From the NCBI RefSeq assembly GCF_000332495.1, contig NZ_AOGW02000010.1:955420-1019419 (forward strand): DNA of 64,000 bases, in the 5' to 3' direction. This document shows, one piece after another, positions 20,380-29,921 of this stretch (position 1 is its first letter; every line of letters starts with the position of its first letter). This stretch comes from Leptospira terpstrae serovar Hualin str. LT 11-33 = ATCC 700639 (lineage in GTDB: Bacteria > Spirochaetota > Leptospiria > Leptospirales > Leptospiraceae). A model generated the notes under the pieces. That model was not told the origin of the DNA. It searched no databases and saw nothing but the letters and a program-made list of their open reading frames with translations. Made by a program: the position numbers and the translations under genes.

Positions 20380-21846
20380 TTAAGCCTGAAATTTGGATTG
20401 GATAAAATTCAGTGCCATAGTAAAGATCTTGGAAAAATCTCTTTTATGGTTTTCGTCATTCACACGAGCCAAAAGCCCTTTTAGCAGAGTTTGTACTTGG
20501 GTATAATTGGGAACTTCGAAAAATGCTTTTTGGATATGGGGCCAAGCCATTTTTACCATTTGCATAAATTCAGGACTTCCTTTTTTAAACTCTTGAATCA
20601 TTCGATCTAACGTAAGTTTAACGATCTGATAGTTTTTTAGTTTTTTAACAATTCCCACTAAAACTTCGCGACTCAAATCCGATTTAGAACTCATCATTTG
20701 AAAGAGGGAATTCCAATCGACAGGTTCATTTTTTTGTTCTTTGAGAACTTGTGTTCGTAAAGAAACTACTGCCTTTTCAAATTCGGAAAGACCCCGTAAC
20801 CAGTTTTGGTATCCCACTTGGTCCGATTTGGTTTGGAATCCCGTGATGGTTTGCACAAGTTCCATAAATTCTTTGACACTAAAAATATCTAGGCGTGCAA
20901 GATTTGGATCAACTTTGGCGATTGGCTCCGGTTCTTCAAAGTCAACATCGATGTCCTGAGAAAAGTCGTCATCGTCTGTATTTGCATTGGATGTTTGAGA
21001 TCTTCCTTGTGAGGAATCAGAATCATCAAATTCCAAATCTTCAATTTCATATTCTTCTGAAGGAGCGGAAGTTCCGTTTTTAGATGATGGTTCCGGGATC
21101 GGATTGTCTTTGGGGTCTGGACCAATTCTTACTTCTAAGAGTTCGCCCGTGAGGTTTTCGGCAAAGGTTTCTATAATTTCCAATAAGATGGATTTATCTC
21201 TTTCGGGAATGAGGGTTTGTTTTTTAGCCACTGGTGTGGGGGGGGCATTGGCAACGGCCAAGGCATCGGTAAGAGACACCGGCTCTTTTTCAGATTCGGC
21301 ACTGGATGGCATGGCAAGAGCAGCTTTGGCAGACTCAGCCATTAGGCCCTTGGGTTCAATGATCTCACCAGTCAGTGGGTTTTCCAGGACCGTTAAAATT
21401 CCTTTTTGAGTGAATACAAAATCTTTTGGATGAGTGACTTGCAATCGTTCTATGATTTCTTCGGCTACAGAGGAGAAACTAGGTGGAGGTGCATTGGTAA
21501 TTTTGTCCAATTCCTGAGCTTTTAGTTTTTCTTGTACTTTGTTTAGGACTTCGATAAAATTGGAATTTAAATAAGTAGAAACTTCATTTTGAGGAACACC
21601 TAACATAGTCGCAAATTGAGGAAGGTGTTCAAAGAACTGGTCAGTCTTTTTGATATTTCCAGTCATGTAGGATTTGATCTGTTTTGCGACCTCTTCCACC
21701 TTGGTAGGGTCCATTTTCCTAGCTTTCAGTAGTTTTTTGAAAATATCGATATGGGCGTGGAAATAGGATAAGAATTCCCCATAAGCGGTAAATTCAAACT
21801 CTCCGTGCGCTTTTTTTTCTAAAACCTTTTTAGAACCGTCTGACAT
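20380..21846 (-). CDS. Hypothetical cytoplasmic protein with acidic linker
   Basis: Unrecognised 488-residue protein without signal peptide or membrane segment. It appears to have a helical N-terminal domain (about residues 1-155), a proline/serine/acid-rich linker (about 190-320, with EEYEIEDLEFDDSDSS and similar runs), and a helical C-terminal domain (about 325-488). The layout suggests two folded modules joined by a flexible acidic tether, as in scaffold or adaptor proteins, but no function can be assigned. It is the first gene of a three-gene run whose other members are a probable exported protein and a membrane protein. Confidence 0.75.
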   Translation of the reverse strand: MSDGSKKVLEKKAHGEFEFTAYGEFLSYFHAHIDIFKKLLKARKMDPTKVEEVAKQIKSYMTGNIKKTDQFFEHLPQFATMLGVPQNEVSTYLNSNFIEVLNKVQEKLKAQELDKITNAPPPSFSSVAEEIIERLQVTHPKDFVFTQKGILTVLENPLTGEIIEPKGLMAESAKAALAMPSSAESEKEPVSLTDALAVANAPPTPVAKKQTLIPERDKSILLEIIETFAENLTGELLEVRIGPDPKDNPIPEPSSKNGTSAPSEEYEIEDLEFDDSDSSQGRSQTSNANTDDDDFSQDIDVDFEEPEPIAKVDPNLARLDIFSVKEFMELVQTITGFQTKSDQVGYQNWLRGLSEFEKAVVSLRTQVLKEQKNEPVDWNSLFQMMSSKSDLSREVLVGIVKKLKNYQIVKLTLDRMIQEFKKGSPEFMQMVKMAWPHIQKAFFEVPNYTQVQTLLKGLLARVNDENHKRDFSKIFTMALNFIQSKFQA

Positions 21847-21939
21847 AGTAGGATCTCATCCAATGCATAGGAAAAGTCACAAGGGTCAAGATTTTTACGA
21901 ACCGATTGACGAAATGCAGGGAGAACGGAGTTTAGGAAT

Positions 21940-22209
21940 ATGAATCGTTTGTTTGTTTTGGTTGTATTGTGTTTTGTCATGATCTTCTCTACATCTTGTC
22001 AAAAGAGAGAAGACAAAACCGTGGAAAGAAACCTCTTTACTTTCCTACTTACATGTACGGGGGGAAGTCTCACAGCCTGTAACGCAGATTGTGCAGCCAA
22101 ATATCCCGATGTGACTGGAGATAATTACCCAGCAGCTTCTACATGTTTTAGTGCCTGCTCCACCAATTGTAACTTATCTACCACCTTACTTTTACTGACT
22201 AACAAGTAG
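21940..22209 (+). CDS. Small cysteine-rich lipoprotein
   Basis: An 89-residue predicted lipoprotein. The signal MNRLFVLVVLCFVMIFSTSC ends in a lipobox cysteine. The mature ~70 residues contain six further cysteines in C..C..C pairs (TCTGG, TACNADC, STCFSACSTNC), suggesting three disulfides in a compact extracytoplasmic fold. AGGA two bases before the ATG serves as ribosome-binding site. It is a single gene, convergent with rsmE and 26 bp from it. Many small Leptospira lipoproteins have this Cys pattern; the function is unknown. Confidence 0.7.
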   Translation: MNRLFVLVVLCFVMIFSTSCQKREDKTVERNLFTFLLTCTGGSLTACNADCAAKYPDVTGDNYPAASTCFSACSTNCNLSTTLLLLTNK

Positions 22210-22235
22210 TAAGGATTGGTTTTTTTCTTTAGAAT

Positions 22236-22916
22236 TTAAGTTCCATACACGAGGAAACTGGCAGCAACAATGCCTGCCGTTTCCGTCCGGAGCACCCCAC
22301 CAGGAAGAGTGAGTCTTGGAATCTTGTTTGTTTCCATCCAATCTTCCTCATCCGTATGAAATCCTCCCTCAGGCCCAATGACAGGAATTTTTCCTGATAG
22401 AGAACTGACTCGAAAAACTTCCGACCTGTGCGGATGAAAGACCACCAAACTCTCTTTATGCGCATTCATCCAATCATTTGCCGTTTCTATCGAAAGGGTG
22501 AGTAGTTCTGTTTGTTTGGACTGGGCGGCCGCTTCCTTTACGATTTTTTCGGCCCTCTCTAAGTTGAATTCTTTACGAATGGAATGTCGAAAGACAAGAA
22601 AAACAACAGCATCGAGTCCGATCTCTGTTACCTTTTGTAAAAAAAAATCAAAACGGTTTCCTTTCGGAAGGGCAATGGCTACCGTTTTCCGATCCGTTTT
22701 TCTTGGCACTTGGGTTTCGTTTAAAAATTTTAATTCTTTGGAATGAGGAGAGAATTGGTAATCGTAAAGACCACCAACCCCATCCCGAATTTGGATGGTG
22801 GTATCTTCCTTACTCAGTCGTAAGGCACGAAGGTGAGCCATCTCTTCAGGAGATAGAACAATAGTGGGTTTTTTGGAAAAGCCAGTGCGAAAAAGAATGA
22901 GTCCAGGCTCTAACAA
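22236..22916 (-). CDS. rsmE: RsmE, 16S rRNA m3U1498 methyltransferase
   Basis: SPOUT-fold methyltransferase that N3-methylates U1498 in the 16S rRNA decoding region using SAM. Characteristic motifs are the knot sequence IGPEGGFHTDEED and the C-terminal LTLPGGVLRTETAGIVAASF (family form L-G-x-R-I-L-R-T-E-T-A). An N-terminal PUA-like part contains MAHLRALRLSKED. The 226-residue length is slightly short but normal. TTG is the only usable start codon between an in-frame stop upstream and an internal Met that would cut into the PUA part, so a TTG start is assigned. It begins 4 bp after the LolA-like gene and they are likely co-transcribed. Confidence 0.92.
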   Translation of the reverse strand: MLEPGLILFRTGFSKKPTIVLSPEEMAHLRALRLSKEDTTIQIRDGVGGLYDYQFSPHSKELKFLNETQVPRKTDRKTVAIALPKGNRFDFFLQKVTEIGLDAVVFLVFRHSIRKEFNLERAEKIVKEAAAQSKQTELLTLSIETANDWMNAHKESLVVFHPHRSEVFRVSSLSGKIPVIGPEGGFHTDEEDWMETNKIPRLTLPGGVLRTETAGIVAASFLVYGT

Positions 22917-22920
22917 GGGT

Positions 22921-23694
22921 TTATCGACTTAAGTTATCCACGGCAAACAAGGAAGCATCAGGATTGACAGATTTATCCACTTCTTGGATTTCCCAAACGG
23001 TGATACTACCTGTATTCAAATCTAACATCTCGAGCCGAGATGCTTTTTGAATTTCTTCCACCTTTCCTGAAATTTCTTTTACCTTTACTGGTCCGTATTT
23101 TAGGTTCAATGTTTTAAATAAAATTCCATCTCGATCATGAAAGTCAACACGGTAAGGTTTTAAATCCTTTTTCCCAATAAGAAGGACTAACTTTTTATAA
23201 AAATATGGAAGGATTGGTTTTAAAGAAACTCGGTAATACACTTCTCCCCCAATTTCTAAATCAGCATTCACAAGGGGATTGTAGTTGGCCTGATAAGAAT
23301 AACCCGAAAGATCTACATAAAAAAAACCTGTTCCCATCAAAGCTTCATACTTTTCATCATCTGTTTTTCGAAAGAGTTTGGCACTGAGAACATTGAAGAA
23401 AAAAACATTTTCCCCTTCATCTTTGGTTAGAAGTTTGGATTCGAGTCCCCTTCCTTTTCTGTCAAAAAGAAGGAGTGCGTCTTCTCCATTAAAAAACCGG
23501 TTGATCTTCCAAGTTTCTGAAGTTCCATTCCGACGAATGAGGACATAGGTCCCCTTCACAAGACCTTTTCCGAAATCCAATTCTCGGTCAAGCCTTGCTA
23601 AAAGTTCCTGCGCCGATAAACTTGTGTCAGGCGGCGCTTGGGCATCCATCGAAACAAAACTAAAAAAGAATATGAAGGTCCAAAGTTTTCGCAT
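22921..23694 (-). CDS. Outer-membrane lipoprotein-sorting-like protein (LolA-like fold)
   Basis: Predicted periplasmic protein with a signal peptide (MRKLWTFIFFFSFVSMDAQA). The body resembles the 'outer membrane lipoprotein-sorting protein' group of the LolA/LolB superfamily. It has GTYVLIRRNGTSETWKINRF near the start, then a run of beta strands with GTGFFYVDLSG and YRVDFHDRDGILFKTLNLKYG. These proteins bind lipid or lipoprotein acyl chains in a half-barrel, and family members often occur beside RND-type exporters, which are absent here. It lies between guaB (9 bp upstream) and rsmE (4 bp downstream). The precise role is unknown. Confidence 0.78.
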   Translation of the reverse strand: MRKLWTFIFFFSFVSMDAQAPPDTSLSAQELLARLDRELDFGKGLVKGTYVLIRRNGTSETWKINRFFNGEDALLLFDRKGRGLESKLLTKDEGENVFFFNVLSAKLFRKTDDEKYEALMGTGFFYVDLSGYSYQANYNPLVNADLEIGGEVYYRVSLKPILPYFYKKLVLLIGKKDLKPYRVDFHDRDGILFKTLNLKYGPVKVKEISGKVEEIQKASRLEMLDLNTGSITVWEIQEVDKSVNPDASLFAVDNLSR

Positions 23695-23703
23695 GTATAA
23701 TTT

Positions 23704-25230
23704 TTATTCCGCTCTCATCGAAGGTTTTGTATAAGAATACAACCCATGAACACTACCTTGTGCTTGGGCCGACTCCGTCCTTCGTTCAAAACGAAGTTTG
23801 CCTTCCCGTAAAGCTTTGTGTAGATCGGGAATATTGCGAAATCCCATGTCTTGGAAACTTTGTCTGAGTCCTTGCACAAGGTAAGGAATGAGATTAAGGA
23901 CAGAACCCTTATCCACAACATATCCAGAAACACCTTGTGCCACTTTGATCTTTTGTGATTCAGAGAAATACCGTTTGTCTCCACCTTTACTCATTGCTTC
24001 TAAACTTGCCATTCCTCTGTATTTCTTTAGACGAATTCCATTTTCATAAAAATACTCACCAGGAGCTTCTTTTGTTCCGGCAAACATAGATCCCATCATA
24101 CACATGGAAGCACCAATCGCAAGAGCATTGGCAATATCTCCAATATTGGAAATCCCTCCATCAGCAATCACAGGAACACCATGGGCTTGCGCATACTCCG
24201 CTGTTTTGAATACAGCAGTTGCTTGTGCACGACCCACAGCCATAGTATCTTGTGTGATACAAATAGATCCAGGACCCATACCTATCCGAAGTCCATCCGC
24301 ACCCGCTGCAATTAGGTTTGCTGCTTGTGCTTTGGTAACTACGTTTCCACCGATGACATCGATATTTGGAAAATTGGATTTAATCCATTGGATCATTTCC
24401 ATTTGGTAACTAGAGTTTCCTTGTGCAGAATCAATAATGATAGCATCCACTCCCACTCCGGCAAGGGCTGCCATTCTTTCGCGTGACTCAGGTAAGGTGG
24501 AAAGAGCGGCTCCCACTCGCAGTCGTTTTTGGTTATCTTTGGAGGATTGAGGGAATTCTTTATTTTTTTTCAGGTCACTGCGGCAAATGAGAGCCACAAG
24601 TTTCCCTTGTTTATCCACGATGGGAAGTTTTCCTTTTTTACTCGTGCGAAGTATATCATTAGCTTCTCTTAAACTAATTCCAACATTTGCAGTGATAAGT
24701 TCTGTGGTCATCACCTTACCGAGTTTGATGTCACGATCTCTTTCAAAATCTACATCTCGGTTGGTAACAATACCAACTAACTTTGTGTTGGCGGTTCCAT
24801 CTTCTGTGATTGGAATTCCACTAAAACCGTATTTTTCTTTTACAGCGTCCAAATCAGCAAGAGTATGTTCTGGAGAGAGTAGAATCGGATCTTTGATAAA
24901 TCCATTTTCGTATCGTTTTACTTTGCGAACAAGATCCACTTGTTCATCGATACTGTTGTTATAATGTATAATTCCAATTCCGCCCATAAGTGCTTGGGCA
25001 ATCGCCATCTCCGACTCTGTGACTGTATCCATGGGGGAACTCATCAGCGGTCTTTTGAGTGAAATATTTTTGGAAAGTTTTGTTTCTAGTTCCACATCAC
25101 TGGGGTTAAAGTCGATAAAACCGGGTAGTACTAAAAAGTCCCGATACGTGAGTCCCATGTTGACCGAGAAGAGCTCTTGTCCGTTGACTCCGTCGAGAAG
25201 CTCTTGTCCTGGTAGGGGTTGATTTGACAT
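23704..25230 (-). CDS. guaB: Inosine-5'-monophosphate dehydrogenase
   Basis: Converts IMP to XMP with NAD+, the committed step of guanine nucleotide synthesis. The TIM-barrel is interrupted by two CBS domains (about residues 110-235: [22 protein letters not shown]). Catalytic loop GSICITQ carries Cys324. The NAD/IMP site has DSAQGNS and [20 protein letters not shown]. The flap contains [16 protein letters not shown] and is followed by the usual C-terminal tail. The 508-residue length is typical. An AAGGA Shine-Dalgarno sequence precedes the ATG. A LolA-like gene and rsmE follow in the same direction. Confidence 0.97.
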   Translation of the reverse strand: MSNQPLPGQELLDGVNGQELFSVNMGLTYRDFLVLPGFIDFNPSDVELETKLSKNISLKRPLMSSPMDTVTESEMAIAQALMGGIGIIHYNNSIDEQVDLVRKVKRYENGFIKDPILLSPEHTLADLDAVKEKYGFSGIPITEDGTANTKLVGIVTNRDVDFERDRDIKLGKVMTTELITANVGISLREANDILRTSKKGKLPIVDKQGKLVALICRSDLKKNKEFPQSSKDNQKRLRVGAALSTLPESRERMAALAGVGVDAIIIDSAQGNSSYQMEMIQWIKSNFPNIDVIGGNVVTKAQAANLIAAGADGLRIGMGPGSICITQDTMAVGRAQATAVFKTAEYAQAHGVPVIADGGISNIGDIANALAIGASMCMMGSMFAGTKEAPGEYFYENGIRLKKYRGMASLEAMSKGGDKRYFSESQKIKVAQGVSGYVVDKGSVLNLIPYLVQGLRQSFQDMGFRNIPDLHKALREGKLRFERRTESAQAQGSVHGLYSYTKPSMRAE

Positions 25231-25327
25231 AATTATCCTTCCTTTTTCTACTTTAGGTAAGAAAACTCTCCTTGCAAGAGAATTTCAGGAGAAATTCGTC
25301 CGATAATAGTAAGTAACACGACCTTTT

Positions 25328-26485
25328 ATGGAAACTCTAGAAAGAAGTAAGCGATCGTTGGATGTTTTTTCCGACAAAGAAAAAAAACTCCATGTTTTGA
25401 CCAAATTTTTATTAAACCAAGAATTGAGTCTAAAGGACAATATCCATTCTGGGGAAAGTTGTTTTTTAAAAAAAGTTTCAGCAGACGGGAACAAAGTCCT
25501 TATCAGCGTACGTCCAACCCTAACCCTCTCCGTAGGTCAAAAAATCACTCTTTATAAAATTTTAGGAAGATACCTGCATTTAGAATGCACCGTCGAACAA
25601 GAAAAGGCGGAATCCCAGTATGTTCTTCATTTAGACAAAATCGCGATTGCTAAAAAAGATAGGGAAAGTTCCCGGATTCCCGTTCCTCCTGGTTCTGCTT
25701 GGATTACGAATGTAGTTTCCAGTAAGGCAAAAATCGAAACGGATATGTTCCATGTCCCAACGGCCGTGAAAGTGAATTTTCAGGACTATGAAACGAAATT
25801 AAAAGACACTGTTGATTTCATCAAAATATCTACATTTAATTCCAGCGATGACACAGAAATCATTCGCCAAATCAAAAAAACAAAAAAGGGCCTTCTCCTT
25901 GAAGATGCCACTGACAGAAAGTGTTACGAAACTTCTCCCAACGAAGATTTTTTGGTATTTTCGGAAGAAATCGAAGAAGATATCGATAAAGAAATCAATA
26001 ACAAACGAAACCAAAAAATTAAATCAGAGCTCATCCTTCCGATTCTTTATCTAACCGATGAAGAAGAGTCCATCCCTATTGGTTACATTCAAATGCAGAG
26101 TAAAACGGAAACCTTTGATTTAATGAAAGCCATGGAGATGAAAACAGTTTGTTTCGAAATGGTAGACCGGATTCGTCATTCCAATATGATCAAATCAGAC
26201 GGAAAATTCCCGGTCATTGATATTTCCGAAGGAGGACTAAAAGTAATTGTGGACCATCCCGATTTAATCCAAAGTCTTCCCAAACTTTCTGGATTTCAAT
26301 TTGATATCTTTTTTAAAATGCAATCTCCCCTGACAGCTTTTGGAACCATTAAAACAATTACCAAAAATGAAGAAGGCCACCTAACAGTGGGCCTAGCGAT
26401 TGCCGGCCACTCCTCTCGTTCTGGGGAGAAAAAAAGATTTTTAGAAAATGTAGAGTTCTTTCGAAAACAAAATCACAAATCGTAA
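25328..26485 (+). CDS. PilZ-like domain protein (possible Leptospira DUF1577 family)
   Basis: A 385-residue protein with no signal peptide or membrane span. The C-terminal ~95 residues resemble a PilZ domain, the c-di-GMP receptor fold: FPVIDISEGGLKVIVDHP carries the D-x-S-x-x-G signature, followed by strands ending GLAIAGHSSRSGEKKRFLENVEFF. The preceding RxxxR element normally needed for c-di-GMP is not clear, so ligand binding is uncertain. The rest (IMYLTDEEESIPIGYIQMQ-like strands) may be a YcgR-N-like module. It is divergent from guaB with a 97-bp gap and convergent with the radical SAM gene, 1 bp apart. It resembles proteins annotated DUF1577 in Leptospira, from memory only. Confidence 0.65.
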   Translation: METLERSKRSLDVFSDKEKKLHVLTKFLLNQELSLKDNIHSGESCFLKKVSADGNKVLISVRPTLTLSVGQKITLYKILGRYLHLECTVEQEKAESQYVLHLDKIAIAKKDRESSRIPVPPGSAWITNVVSSKAKIETDMFHVPTAVKVNFQDYETKLKDTVDFIKISTFNSSDDTEIIRQIKKTKKGLLLEDATDRKCYETSPNEDFLVFSEEIEEDIDKEINNKRNQKIKSELILPILYLTDEEESIPIGYIQMQSKTETFDLMKAMEMKTVCFEMVDRIRHSNMIKSDGKFPVIDISEGGLKVIVDHPDLIQSLPKLSGFQFDIFFKMQSPLTAFGTIKTITKNEEGHLTVGLAIAGHSSRSGEKKRFLENVEFFRKQNHKS

Positions 26486-26486
26486 A

Positions 26487-28424
26487 TTATAATTCTCCGT
26501 AACCGAGAACTTCCATCGACCACCTCTCTTCTAATTTTCTGGAAGAAAAGGTAATGGATTCTGGATCCATTTCTTCTTTTAAAAAAGCAAAGTCCGGACC
26601 GTCCACTTCCTCTCCTTCAATTAAATAGAAGGCTTCTCTTGTAGGATCTAAACTTTGGATACTTGTGGTTCGGATTTTTTCATAAATTAAGTAAGATGTA
26701 GAATCTAATTCTTTCTCTCGCCAATTCTTAAGTTCAGTATTGTTTCCATCGAAAACAAAAACCAAACGGTGTTGGAGGTTTTCTCCTCTATGGGCCAAAG
26801 TGCGAGAAAGATAAGAATTTCTTTGTGTTTCTAATAGAGAAACCAAACTTTCGATTTCTTTGGATTTTGGAACACAGATCAGAGGCAAAACAAAATCTAT
26901 CGTACAAAACGGCTCAGCAGTGATTCTTTCCTTAATCAACAAAAGGATACGAGAAAGGTCTTTTGTTAGATTATCTGAATGGAACCAAACACTGTGATGG
27001 CGACTCCCCGACAAACTGGACCACTGAGTTTCCAAAATAGGATTGGTTTCTGCTATGGGAAGGGTATTGGAATTTGTTAACACCAAATCAAAACGGTCGT
27101 TTTTCTTTGGAATGGCCGCACATAAAAATGGTCTTGGGAATTCATCCAAACGACGTTCGAGTAAGTCCTCGGCAAAAAACAAGGACTCTGTTAAATCACG
27201 CGAACTAAAGGTGGGAGTTTGGATGATCCGATACGGCGGGGTTGGCATAAAGGATAAACCTTCTTTTTCAGCATCCCTACGCATGGCAGTTCCAGGAAGG
27301 ACAGATAGAGGAAAGGCCTGCACCCATTCCCCAAGCCCATGTTCCAAAAAGAAATGAATTCCCCGTTCAACATCGTCTGGTTTGTCACCGGGAAGTCCAA
27401 TGATGAGATCCAGAAGTAACTCAATCCCCTCACCTGCAAGCATCTTGGCTACTTCTGCTACTTTGTGAGGACTCCCGTAACGTTTCACACGTTTCAGAGT
27501 TTCTTCGTTGACTGATTGTAATCCAAGTTCCACGCGAGTGAATCCCGCCTTACGAAGCTTTGTTGCTAGTTTCGGTGTCACACCTTCCGAACGTAATTCG
27601 GCAAACATTGACATCTTTCCATCCGAATTCACTTCCGCAATGGCATCTAAAAAATTTTCAAATCCAGGCCTATGGTTGAAGGTGGGATCCAAGAATACTA
27701 GTTCGCGAGCCCCCTTTTCTTTTAAGTTAGAAATGAGTTTTATGGTTTCTGGAATGTCTAGGGTACGGAGGTTCTGTGAAGATTTAGGATAAAAACAATA
27801 AGTGCACTGTGACTTACATCCCCGCACTGTTTCTAAATACGTGGAACGTTTGGGGTCCACTTGTAAATGTCCCGTTGTATAAGGAGAAGGAAAGTCAGTT
27901 AAAGGGAAATCCGCTGCCGCCTGTTTACCAAACGAAGAGAGTGATCCATTTTCCTTTCGGTATGCTATATTTTCCAGTCCTTCTAATGAAGACTTCGAAA
28001 GTATGGTGCGCATCAAGTTTCGAAAACTATGTTCTGCTTCCCCTGATACTGCAATGTCATACCCACTTTCACCGAGGACATAAGGATTGTCTTCGTTTAC
28101 TTCGGGCCCACCAATGAGAATGGTTGTCTCTGGATTTCTTTTTTTTACTTCTTTAGCAATGTAAAGGCTACGTTCCGTATTCCATAAATAAAGAGAGAGT
28201 CCTAAAAAATCAGGACCTTCTTTTACGATGCGGTCAATGAGTTCCCGGTCTCCTAAGGAATCAGTATCTTCCGGCGAAACCACATAAGGACTCAGTCCAA
28301 GGACCGGGTCATCTTTGGATTCCAGACAACTCGCTAAACTAGCAGCTGCTAGGGGAACATTTCCTGTGGCAGCATAGTAGGACGGAGGTGGTACCGGTAA
28401 TTGCAAAAATTGTATTTTTGCCAT
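26487..28424 (-). CDS. B12-binding radical SAM enzyme
   Basis: N-terminal cobalamin-binding-type Rossmann domain (about residues 1-150, ILIGGPEVNEDNPYVLGESG) followed by a radical SAM barrel. The [4Fe-4S] motif is C-x3-C-x2-C in RGCKSQCTYCFYP (Cys203, Cys207, Cys210), with downstream VELGLQSVNEETLKRVKR and LIIGLPGDKPDDV. The C-terminal ~200 residues are unassigned. B12-radical SAM proteins mostly perform methylations or rearrangements; the substrate cannot be inferred. The ATG chosen has AGGAG just before it and begins MAKIQFLQLPVP, the usual start of the family. An upstream TTG at 28463 would add 13 residues and is less likely. Confidence 0.85.
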   Translation of the reverse strand: MAKIQFLQLPVPPPSYYAATGNVPLAAASLASCLESKDDPVLGLSPYVVSPEDTDSLGDRELIDRIVKEGPDFLGLSLYLWNTERSLYIAKEVKKRNPETTILIGGPEVNEDNPYVLGESGYDIAVSGEAEHSFRNLMRTILSKSSLEGLENIAYRKENGSLSSFGKQAAADFPLTDFPSPYTTGHLQVDPKRSTYLETVRGCKSQCTYCFYPKSSQNLRTLDIPETIKLISNLKEKGARELVFLDPTFNHRPGFENFLDAIAEVNSDGKMSMFAELRSEGVTPKLATKLRKAGFTRVELGLQSVNEETLKRVKRYGSPHKVAEVAKMLAGEGIELLLDLIIGLPGDKPDDVERGIHFFLEHGLGEWVQAFPLSVLPGTAMRRDAEKEGLSFMPTPPYRIIQTPTFSSRDLTESLFFAEDLLERRLDEFPRPFLCAAIPKKNDRFDLVLTNSNTLPIAETNPILETQWSSLSGSRHHSVWFHSDNLTKDLSRILLLIKERITAEPFCTIDFVLPLICVPKSKEIESLVSLLETQRNSYLSRTLAHRGENLQHRLVFVFDGNNTELKNWREKELDSTSYLIYEKIRTTSIQSLDPTREAFYLIEGEEVDGPDFAFLKEEMDPESITFSSRKLEERWSMEVLGYGEL

Positions 28425-28469
28425 AGCTCCTGCCAGATTCCAGCCAGAGAGAGATTTTCGCAAAACCTT

Positions 28470-29729
28470 TCAGGAACGAGACACGACCACATCGATAAAT
28501 AAAATCAAATTTTCAGAGAGATTTCTAGCAAATGTCCTTAACATCATCCGTTCTGAAATGTCGTGGTACATTTGGGAAAGAGTCCAGGCATCTCGGCTAG
28601 TTTTAGATTTGTGAAGGTGTTCAAAAAAATAAGGCCGAAACGACCAGTTTTTGCCCAAAAAAGAATAGTCCGGTTCCATTTTGCCTGACTTGTCTCGGGA
28701 ATAGTTTGGAGAAACTTGAAATCCAAGAGGACTTGTGATGTACATCCGAAAGAAATCCCCATCACCAAAGACATTAGTTTCAAATCCACCCTTCCATTCC
28801 CAAATTCCATTCTCTTCTGTAAACCCCATCATAATTTCAGAAAGTTTGTCCTTCCAGATGGTCTCCCATTCAATCTGACGGTTCATTTCGCCTTGTTTAC
28901 GAGCATGAAAGTATTGTAATGAAGACTGCATCTCCATTCTGTATTCAAATCGTTTCGCAAAAAATGGTTCTGGTTTGGCAAAATAAAATCCTTGGATGTA
29001 TCTGGCTCCATAGTTTAAAGCATTATAAAGTTCATCTTCCGATTCGATGCCTTCAAAAAGAAGACTGCTTCCCAAAGATTCACCTAACTTTGATAGGTTG
29101 AGTAAAATTTCTTTGAAGTTTCTTGAGAAGGTTGACCTTCGTAACATTTGTAAATCGACTTTGATAATTTCAGGATGGAAAAGACCAATTCGGTCTAAGT
29201 TACTTGCTTCCGAACCCGCATCATCAACGGCAATCGAAAACCCTTCTTGCCTATACAACTGCAAAACAGGTCGTAAAAGTTCTAGATTATGCGGGAACCG
29301 TTCCTCAGTAATTTCAATGACTATCCGCTCCGGATCCAGACCCACTTCTCTCACCATCTGAATGGTTTGGGGAAGTTCTGTTTCCAATTGTAATAGAGCA
29401 TGGTACATAACGTTCGGTGAAATGTTTAAAAATAACTTGGTTTCTGGTGGCGCTTCTTTTGCAAACTTTTGTAAGGCGGCCATACGGATTTCTTCGTCGA
29501 CTTGTTTTTTTAGGAAAAATATTTCGTCGTAACCAAAGGTTTGGGACAAAAAGAATTCTCCAAGACTTAACAGTCCTTCCGGTGTGGAAAGACGCCCCAA
29601 AAGTTCATAGCCGTAAATGCCAGTGGATTCGGACGAAAGGATGGGTTGGAATACGGGAACAAGAGTTCCTCCGGACAACCAATCTTTCCAATCTCGTAGG
29701 AATTTATGACTTTCTCTTTCTGTGATCAT
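28470..29729 (-). CDS. EAL-domain protein with YkuI-type C-terminal sensor region
   Basis: Predicted c-di-GMP phosphodiesterase or c-di-GMP receptor. EAL domain in residues ~20-260: signature Glu42 in YGYELLGRL (ELL instead of EAL), NISPNVM, VIEITEERF, VDDAGSEASN, IIKVDLQML, LLFEGIESEDEL and ARYIQGFYFAKP. The metal-binding acids, Lys and Gln are present. The loop normally D-F-G-T-G is altered to D-A-G-S-E, which could weaken activity. The C-terminal ~150 residues look like the PAS/Cache-like domain of B. subtilis YkuI (YITSPLGFQVSPNY...LFIDVVV). No membrane span, so the signal is cytoplasmic. It is followed by the radical SAM gene. Confidence 0.85.
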   Translation of the reverse strand: MITERESHKFLRDWKDWLSGGTLVPVFQPILSSESTGIYGYELLGRLSTPEGLLSLGEFFLSQTFGYDEIFFLKKQVDEEIRMAALQKFAKEAPPETKLFLNISPNVMYHALLQLETELPQTIQMVREVGLDPERIVIEITEERFPHNLELLRPVLQLYRQEGFSIAVDDAGSEASNLDRIGLFHPEIIKVDLQMLRRSTFSRNFKEILLNLSKLGESLGSSLLFEGIESEDELYNALNYGARYIQGFYFAKPEPFFAKRFEYRMEMQSSLQYFHARKQGEMNRQIEWETIWKDKLSEIMMGFTEENGIWEWKGGFETNVFGDGDFFRMYITSPLGFQVSPNYSRDKSGKMEPDYSFLGKNWSFRPYFFEHLHKSKTSRDAWTLSQMYHDISERMMLRTFARNLSENLILFIDVVVSRS

Positions 29730-29871
29730 AGATGGATACAGACTTTATATTGCAAGATCGGTACCAGTAAGCATTGTAGGGTATTTTACTGCATTTTGCT
29801 TAAAGGAAAGGCAATAAGGAACAAGGAAGGTGGGGAAATGTTAATAATGCTTACTAAATAAGCAAAATGAG

Positions 29872-29902
29872 AAAAAAAAACCATCCAAGTTGCCCAGGAT
29901 GG
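29872..29902 (-). terminator. Rho-independent terminator of the small lipoprotein gene
   Basis: On the minus strand a perfect CCATCC/GGATGG stem with a 10-nt loop is followed at once by nine U residues. It lies 19 bp after the stop of the 54-residue lipoprotein and separates it from the EAL gene, which must have its own promoter. Confidence 0.85.
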
Positions 29903-29921
29903 CTTCCGCTTTGAGTAGTAA

